Shown here: piece after piece, positions 53,266 to 64,000 of the stretch | Layout: each line of letters opens with the position of its first letter | How positions within the stretch are numbered: the first letter of the stretch is position 1 | Assembly (NCBI GenBank): GCA_018105865.1 | Contig: CM030872.1 | Location: 10,127,629-10,191,628, forward strand | Reading direction: 5' to 3' | From: Metaphire vulgaris | Taxonomy: Eukaryota; Annelida; Clitellata; Crassiclitellata; Megascolecidae | DNA: 64,000 nt | Made by a program: the position numbers and the translations under genes | Notes under the pieces: generated by a model | Told to the model about the DNA's origin: nothing | Databases searched by the model: none | What the model saw: the letters and a program-made list of their open reading frames with translations, nothing else

Positions 53266-53347
53266 TTAACCCCTTAACTGGGGATCCCGGATATATCCGT
53301 CTCCATTTTACATTGAGTTACAGTTAAATACACAGTTAAGGGGTTAA
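53266..53347. mobile_element. TTAA MITE (copy 3, reverse)
   Basis: TTAACCCCTTAACTGGGGAT to CACAGTTAAGGGGTTAA, 82 bp. Confidence 0.8.
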
Positions 53348-53668
53348 TATAACGAAGAGCGTCGCGTCGAAGTCTATCTACTTCAGCAAAAACGGTTAAA
53401 CATTAAAAAAACAAGACTTCTTTTTTAATTGGATTAACTGATGTAAGATGCGTGTAAATAGTTGAAAATTTGTAATTATTTACGAGCATCGAATACAATA
53501 TTTTGCTGTAGTAATAATCTTAAAATACTGGAGTTTTACTAATTTAGCTGTTTGGATTAAGAAAACACGTATTCATCTTTGCTGAGGTAGTTTCCCCGTT
53601 GACATAAATCAAAATAATTTGACAACAAGAATAGAAAATGCCTCCCTCAGGTCATACAGACAGCAACT

Positions 53669-53985
<317 letters not shown>

Positions 53986-54106
53986 TCATCCATCCGCCGG
54001 ATATTGGTGGTACCTTCATCTCGGAACATATCAGAGCAGAATAGAAGACTCCCTCACACGGTTGCACGAGCATTGCTCAGGTTCCATAAAGGCCCAGAGA
54101 TGTCCA

Positions 54107-54255
54107 TGGGTTGGGTTAACCCATAGGTTGGGTTGGATTGGGCAGGGTCAAACTTTTCCATATTAATGGTGGGCTGGGTTGGATCAGAAAATAAGTAATG
54201 GTTTAAGAAACTGTAATGTATCACAGTGGGTTGGGTTGGGTCAAGTAAACCTATT
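54107..54255 (+). repeat. TGGGTTAACCCATAGG repeat, copy 3
   Basis: Shares TTGGGTTAACCCATAGGTTG, CATATTAATGGTGGG and AATGGTTTAAGAAA with 31990-32180 and 33700-33855. Confidence 0.75.
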
Positions 54256-55092
54256 ACTGTATAGGTTGGGACGTATCAACATGTCATTCAGTGTGGCAGT
54301 GCTAGCGAACATTAGCGTCAATCCAATATTGCTACACTTTTAGAAAGCTACACAAAAGATGCACAAGCAACGTACACTGTAAGGCACAAGGGGGTCATTC
54401 AGGCACAATATCTGATATTGCTGATAGCATCCTCCTGTCGCTGATGTATAATTAACAATTCCAACATTTAGCATATTTAAGTTTGGTGTTAATATCACGT
54501 AACCAACAGATATTTTCAGAATTTTGAAGAAATCTTTAAAATCCTAATAGTACGAATCCCCAATAGCCTACTCCAAGTGCTATGTAAAAAGTAAGTAAAA
54601 TCTCGTTAACTTCTATAGCGCTTTCAAAAGAAGCATCGAAGTAACTCATTATTCCTATGTCTGCGATACAACTAAAACAGTAATACTCCCGACAATTATT
54701 GCTCGGGGTCCTGGCAAAATTTAAGGACAGTAAAACGGGAAGAATTTGCTGAGAGCAATTGCACTGAATTATCAAAAGCCAAGCTGCAGCATTTCTTACG
54801 GCTTTAATACAATACCAGACAATTTAGCATCTGTAACGGTCAATAACACACTCATGCACTCATGCAGTCCATTGATTGTATAGCATTATTCTGGTTTCAC
54901 TGTAATTGCCGGCGAAAATTCACACGCTGCGTGTATCTAAGAGACAGAATGAATCTAGGCTGCGATCGTAATTAGACATGCATTTGCATTCGGAAAGGTT
55001 TTAATTCGCTAAAAGTCTACGCTGAATTAGAACTAGAATTAATAGACAAAATAGACCACCCTGTATACAAACGAAAAGTGAAGAAACGCTAC

Positions 55093-55093
<1 letters not shown>

Positions 55094-55168
<75 letters not shown>
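55094..55168 (+). repeat. (AAT)n microsatellite
   Basis: About 25 AAT units. Confidence 0.95.
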
Positions 55169-55169
<1 letters not shown>

Positions 55170-55447
55170 CCAATTTCGCATCCATATGCCCTAGTTTTAG
55201 AAAGAAAATTCATCTTAAACGCCTTGCACTGGCTGGTTCAGCTAAATGCCACAGAAAGTTGCACAAGCAAATTAACAGGTTATAAATAATTACTTGAAAG
55301 CGTAAATTCAAAATAAAACATTTTTTGCCTCAACCGAATAGAATTAGCAAGCAGATTCAAATTGAATCATCGTTTTACGTCGACGGGGCGCGGCGCAGGC
55401 GGTTGGCATCGGGTCAGAAATCATCGACGCTGCGAAGATAGGGGGCC

Positions 55448-55448
<1 letters not shown>

Positions 55449-55535
<87 letters not shown>
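55449..55535 (+). repeat. (GA)n(CAGA)n compound microsatellite
   Basis: About 19 GA units pass directly into about 12 CAGA units. Confidence 0.95.
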
Positions 55536-55536
<1 letters not shown>

Positions 55537-56137
55537 GCTGGGTGACTGGCCTCTCTGTCTGCGGTTCGTTACAATCGTTATTGGACAGCCAAGAAAAAAA
55601 TGACCGATACGCCAAGGAAGTCGACCCCTATTGCCCCCTTTCTATTCCTACTCCCTCGTTTTCTCAGTATTTCTCTCTCTCTCCGCCTCTTTGTCTGTCT
55701 GTCTGTTTTTCTCTGTCTCTCTCTACTCCATTGTCTGACTACCTTGGTTATCAATCAATCTTTGAAAAGCATTCGCACACGCTCGTACTCCAGGCACCGG
55801 GCTAGGGTCTGATTAGCGAGATTTCGAAGTTGACAAGTGATGTCAAGTGTCGACTTGCGTGTTCTGCAGAATATGCAGACTCAATAGGAAGAAAGTCTAG
55901 TCTCAGAGCAGTAACAGTCGTTAGAGAAATCATTAGTGGGACTGGAAACCCCCTAGAATTTAAAAATAAAAACATAAGCTTATGTTGTTTGGGTTAGAAA
56001 TAATATCGAGAATGCGTTTAACAAGATACGGGACTGCATCAGACTGTTTCAATCTGAGAAAATTCGTTTCTAAAGTTTCATTTCAACGAATGTTCTCTTT
56101 ATATCCTGTAGGTGCCCGCACTGCCAGCATCTTCTTT

Positions 56138-56313
56138 GCAGTGGCTGCTCCAGGATTTTGCAAGTGGGGGGACAACTTCTAAGCATGGGCCAACCATTTG
56201 TTGATAGGTATGTAGTAGTAAGTATAGGATCCCAACAGAGGGAACTGGGGGCAGACATTCAATAAGGACACAGGCCCCCCCCCGCGGGTCCCTCGAGTGG
56301 AGCCGCCACTGCT
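56138..56313. mobile_element. MITE with GTGGC(T/G)GCTCCAGGATTT end
   Basis: CAGTGGCTGCTCCAGGATTT to GTGGAGCCGCCACTGC. Same family as 26323 and 58137; about 220 bp past the RBM24-like stop. Confidence 0.8.
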
Positions 56314-56536
56314 TGTTTAGATCACGATTATATTTCAGAAGTAAAATCTCTCTCTCTATAGAATTAATTATTTCAATTTGAACATCTTTTTTTACAGCGA
56401 ACGTTGTCGTGTTAACGTACGAGTCAGTAAAAACGCAGCTGATTTTCCACGTAGCTCCAACGCTGCGCTCGTTTCAGAGTCGGTGGCATCTTCGTGATAG
56501 TATACGGTATAATAGTCTTTCGCTTGAAGAGAACAT

Positions 56537-60220
<3,684 letters not shown>

Positions 60221-60329
60221 CTGAATAACAGATAGCAGCGATCTTATATCTCCACAACTACGCAGAATAGAAAAGACAGGTCACATGATCTATACTACAA
60301 AAACAACAACAACTACAACTGTTACTACC

Positions 60330-60386
<57 letters not shown>
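60330..60386 (+). repeat. (AAT)n microsatellite
   Basis: About 19 AAT units. Confidence 0.95.
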
Positions 60387-60387
<1 letters not shown>

Positions 60388-60809
60388 TGCTATGTAATCT
60401 CATTTTTTGCCCTCTTGTCCTCTGGTAGGTTTGTTCCTGTATTCCTCCTTCTTTGTCTTCTTGTCTCTGAATCTACACACAAGACAACAAAACTTGTCAG
60501 GAAATCCTCATTCAGTTACTGTACTCACTATTTCTACATTACTTTGTTCTACAGTCTAACAGCCATACAATCCATGCAAGATATGATTTCATGTGCATAC
60601 GCAGAGGCCAACCTGTCTTTAGAAAGAACTGATGTTTGACTGCATTTGATAAAACGAAAGTCATGGACTACTGTACAGGGGAGTCTCAAGCACATCTTGC
60701 AACATTTGAAACGTCTATTTATTTTCGAGACATGTAGCAAGCGCCTGACCATCACCATCACCATTTTCCTAATCAACTGGTTGAACTCCAACGTTATGCC
60801 TCCAAGTTG

Positions 60810-61052
<243 letters not shown>

Positions 61053-61544
61053 TACTGTCCTTAAGAAATCCGCTATAGTTTAACTTTAAACGAATACGCC
61101 TTATAGGATGATAATAATAATAATTACAGACAGCACATAACTGCTGTGCTAAGACTCGACTATGAAGAGATGGATTTCCAACAGCTGTTTCAACGAGTCT
61201 TGTTTTCGATTGCAGAAGCATCTCGGCCTTCCCTTAACGAGGACTATATCATCAGTTGGTTTAACAGCTACTAATGCAATCGCTGTAGGTTTTATGTCTC
61301 TGTCTCTCTTGGAAAAAATCTTGCATGTCTTCGGTTTTTTGAGGCACGTTTTCAATTTCGACTTCTCCTTCCTTTTCCTCTTCTTCTTCTTCTCCTCTTC
61401 TTCTTTCTCCTCCTCCTCCTCCTTCTCCTCCTCTTCCTTCAGACCTTGGGGAAAAGGCAGTGAAAAACTAAACAGGAGCTCTTGGCATATTCCAGAGAAA
61501 TTACAGCATCAAACCGTACTAGAATAGTCAATATATTCTGCCCC

Positions 61545-61690
61545 AGTTTTATTCTAGAGCGTTCGAAATGTCACAAGAAATGGTGAGCTACACCGTGGCT
61601 CACCATTTTTGGTTTCATTTCGAACGCTGTAGCTTACCATTTTTCGTGACATTTCGAACGATCTAGAATAAAACTGAGGCAGAATATATT
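61545..61690. mobile_element. Foldback element with about 45-bp arms
   Basis: TATTCTGCCCCAGTTTTATT and TTCGAAATGTCAC on the left are mirrored by GTGACATTTCGAACG and AATAAAACTGAGGCAGAATA on the right, with a second inner pair around GTGAGCTAC / GTAGCTTAC. Confidence 0.85.
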
Positions 61691-62716
61691 GACTGTTGTA
61701 GTACCGTTTGATGCAATGAAGATGGGGACACAAGAAAATGTGGATGAAATTCGTTTCAACACGTCAGAATTTTTGCATATCTATAGCCTTCTGTACATCA
61801 ATCGTAGAATAGTGTCATTAATGAAAAATACGTTTTGCTTCGAAATCCAAGAGTGTTCACAATTTTTTGAGCAGTACAGTATATAAGAAATCTCTTTAAA
61901 ACGATGGTATTTGCTATTAAAAGATAGCAAATCGCAAGTTAGGCCTATATAAAAGGTTTGTAAACGACATAGGCCTATTGTAAAACTGTAATACGTCCTC
62001 TAAAACCAAAACCCGGTCTAAGTGAAGCAAATTACTAATTTTCGCGATATTTCAATGTTTCTTTTCTATGCACTACGAAATTTCTGCTTTGTCTCAACAA
62101 TTTAAAAACAAAATCGTATAACGTGTATAATCTTTCTTGTCATCATCTTCTTCATCAATAGGCCTACTTATATGCATTGGAACGACATTGATTTTTGATG
62201 TTTCATAAATGTGAAGTGTCTTCGATGATCGTCTAGAATGAAACACGGTCAGTGTATTTCAACAGATGGGCATAAATAATTTTCCACCTAAGAGTTGTAA
62301 CAGAGTCTTATGATGGCATCTTTCAATTTCACTCGTCTGTAGAAGTTCGATGCCGTCGAAAGCACCGAATTGGAATATAATCGCTTTATAATTTGCTTAT
62401 TACGAACGCGATAAAGTACATCTCTTGTCGGCATCCTCTCACCGTTCTTGCATGTGCGCGATTTCGCGGAGAATGTATAAAAAATACTGTGGCGTCCATA
62501 TCCAGGTCTCAATACCTATAATCGCAGGGAGTATTTTGTCTACTCAAGCCTCATTCTGCCTACGAATCCTATAGCTATGTAAGTATATCATCTAGAAACT
62601 ACTGTTTTCAGTCTTCTACGTCAGTGCCTATCATGCGATGATTGAAAAACTGTGCACTAATAGCAAATGTAAACCAAAGACCTGGGATTTATAATATACA
62701 ACTTCTTCTCCTTCTC

Positions 62717-62822
62717 TCTTCTTCTTCTTCTTCTTCTTCTTCTTCTTCTTCTTCTTCTTCTTCTTCTTCGTCTTCGTCTTCGTCTTCGTCTTCTTCTTCT
62801 TCTTCTTCTTCTTCTTCTTCTT

Positions 62823-62852
<30 letters not shown>
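62717..62852 (+). repeat. (CTT)n microsatellite
   Basis: About 45 CTT units with four CGT interruptions, strand-asymmetric purine/pyrimidine tract capable of triplex formation. Confidence 0.95.
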
Positions 62853-62855
<3 letters not shown>

Positions 62856-64000
62856 GTATGCCATTCAATACACCCCTTTGATATTGCGTTACTTTAAGGA
62901 TGACTTGTCAACACAAGCATTTTTCAAGTATTGCCGAGTGCAGCCGTGTGCTTCACGTGCATAAATAGGAAGAAAAAGAGCTCTGTAAGTTGCTTGGCCA
63001 TAAATAAAATTCTCATAAATAATTACCTAAGAATTGGTAATACGAGATCAAATGTAAAAAGGGTTGTAGTTCATCAGTCTAGCCACCCATAGACGAGTCA
63101 TATTTAGGCCTATTAGACGATAAACCAGGGGTCTGTAGCCTTCAGATTTCAGCTTTGCTCCCCCCACAGTTTTTTTGCGCTATGACTTTTTGCTCATCAG
63201 ACTTTTTGTGAGTTAGGAACTAGAGCATACCCCCAGTTTTATTTTCCTAGAAACGCCACTGCGAGAAACTTAAATATAATTAATCCAAAAATAAGTTAGA
63301 TAAGATTTTAAAACGTTTACATCTGAAATATGTCTTCAGAAGCGTTCGGAATTCTCTCCCTCTGTCCTATGCTTCTCTGTTCGCTGTCGTAATCTTATCG
63401 TTTTAGTGAAATTCTCGCGGAGTCTGCAATTTACATTTCGATTTCGCACGGGACTGAACTGAGTCGGTCTAATTGTTACGCATGTTGAGAATAAATGATA
63501 GAATTATTCTATCAGCAATGACAACTGATTTCACATCAATTGATATCAGCCTGGGTTGATTCGTGTGTGATATTAATTAAGCAATTAATTCCCTAAAGTA
63601 GACTTAAGGTAGAATTAGCACACAACTAAAAGGACAGAATAGAGGCAAAAATCTAGAAATGTCCGCAGTCAGTTCATGTTGCTTATGTATAATTCTTGCA
63701 TTTTAAGCATAATTTCTATCGCGTCTGTTGTGAGGTGATATGTCATTTCTGGCGTTCTGTTGCTTCGAGCCTTTCCAAGGCGTTTTGTTTGCACAGCTGC
63801 TACTTTGTGTGCACCGTTCGATGTGTATTTTTCAAATATCATAAATAATACAAATTTACGACATCGGAGAGGCCGGAGATTTTGAAGCGGGGGCAGATAA
63901 ATCACTACACCTATTTTTATGGCGATGAGAGCAAAATGTTGAGCGTCGAAACCTCTTGGGACTTGGGAGACTGAGCGGTGCAGTTTGCGACTGTAGAAAA

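Overview
This is animal nuclear DNA: intron-rich, compact-exon genes with canonical GT..AG junctions, a very high load of microsatellites and short inverted-repeat transposons, and tRNA-derived SINEs. No bacterial, plasmid or viral gene organisation is present. The protein families (ROR receptor kinase, M1 aminopeptidase, RBM24-type RNA-binding protein, SCHIP1-like coiled coil, purine nucleoside phosphorylase) point to a bilaterian or related invertebrate, probably marine. The sequence does not let me name the species.

Layout. (1) 1170-1474 (+): last coding exon of a purine nucleoside phosphorylase. (2) 2882-15310 (+): a complete ROR-family receptor tyrosine kinase in 8 phase-matched exons (882 aa): signal peptide, one Ig, Frizzled CRD with all ten cysteines, TM and kinase. 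It has no kringle, and the kinase has HGD in place of HRD. (3) 31233-16529 (-): a complete M1-family, type II membrane zinc aminopeptidase in 21 phase-matched exons (954 aa), convergent with ROR (about 1.2 kb between stop codons). (4) 33246/33365 to at least 35160, possibly 45770 (-): 3' exons of a gene with a SCHIP1-like C-terminal coiled coil. (5) 56537-60220 (-): the last three coding exons of an RBM24/RBM38/SUP-12-type RRM protein; its first exon lies beyond 64000. All exon coordinates were built by hand from splice sites, reading phase and family similarity.

Everything else is intronic or intergenic and is dominated by repeats: (ATT)n-, (ACT)n-, (CAT)n-, (GA)n- and (CAAT)n-type microsatellites, many at the 3' tails of SINE or LINE copies; foldback/MITE families with at least eight different terminal inverted repeats; four LINE 3'-end relics; and several minisatellites. 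The five genes share no evident pathway. The window is a normal gene neighbourhood rather than a cluster or operon.

The most notable items are the kringle-less ROR with a partly restored kinase core, a 56-bp minisatellite that multiplies a real 3' splice site in the aminopeptidase gene, a circularly permuted dispersed repeat pair, TE-derived sequence closing the PNP reading frame, and compensating frameshifts in the RBM24-like exon.
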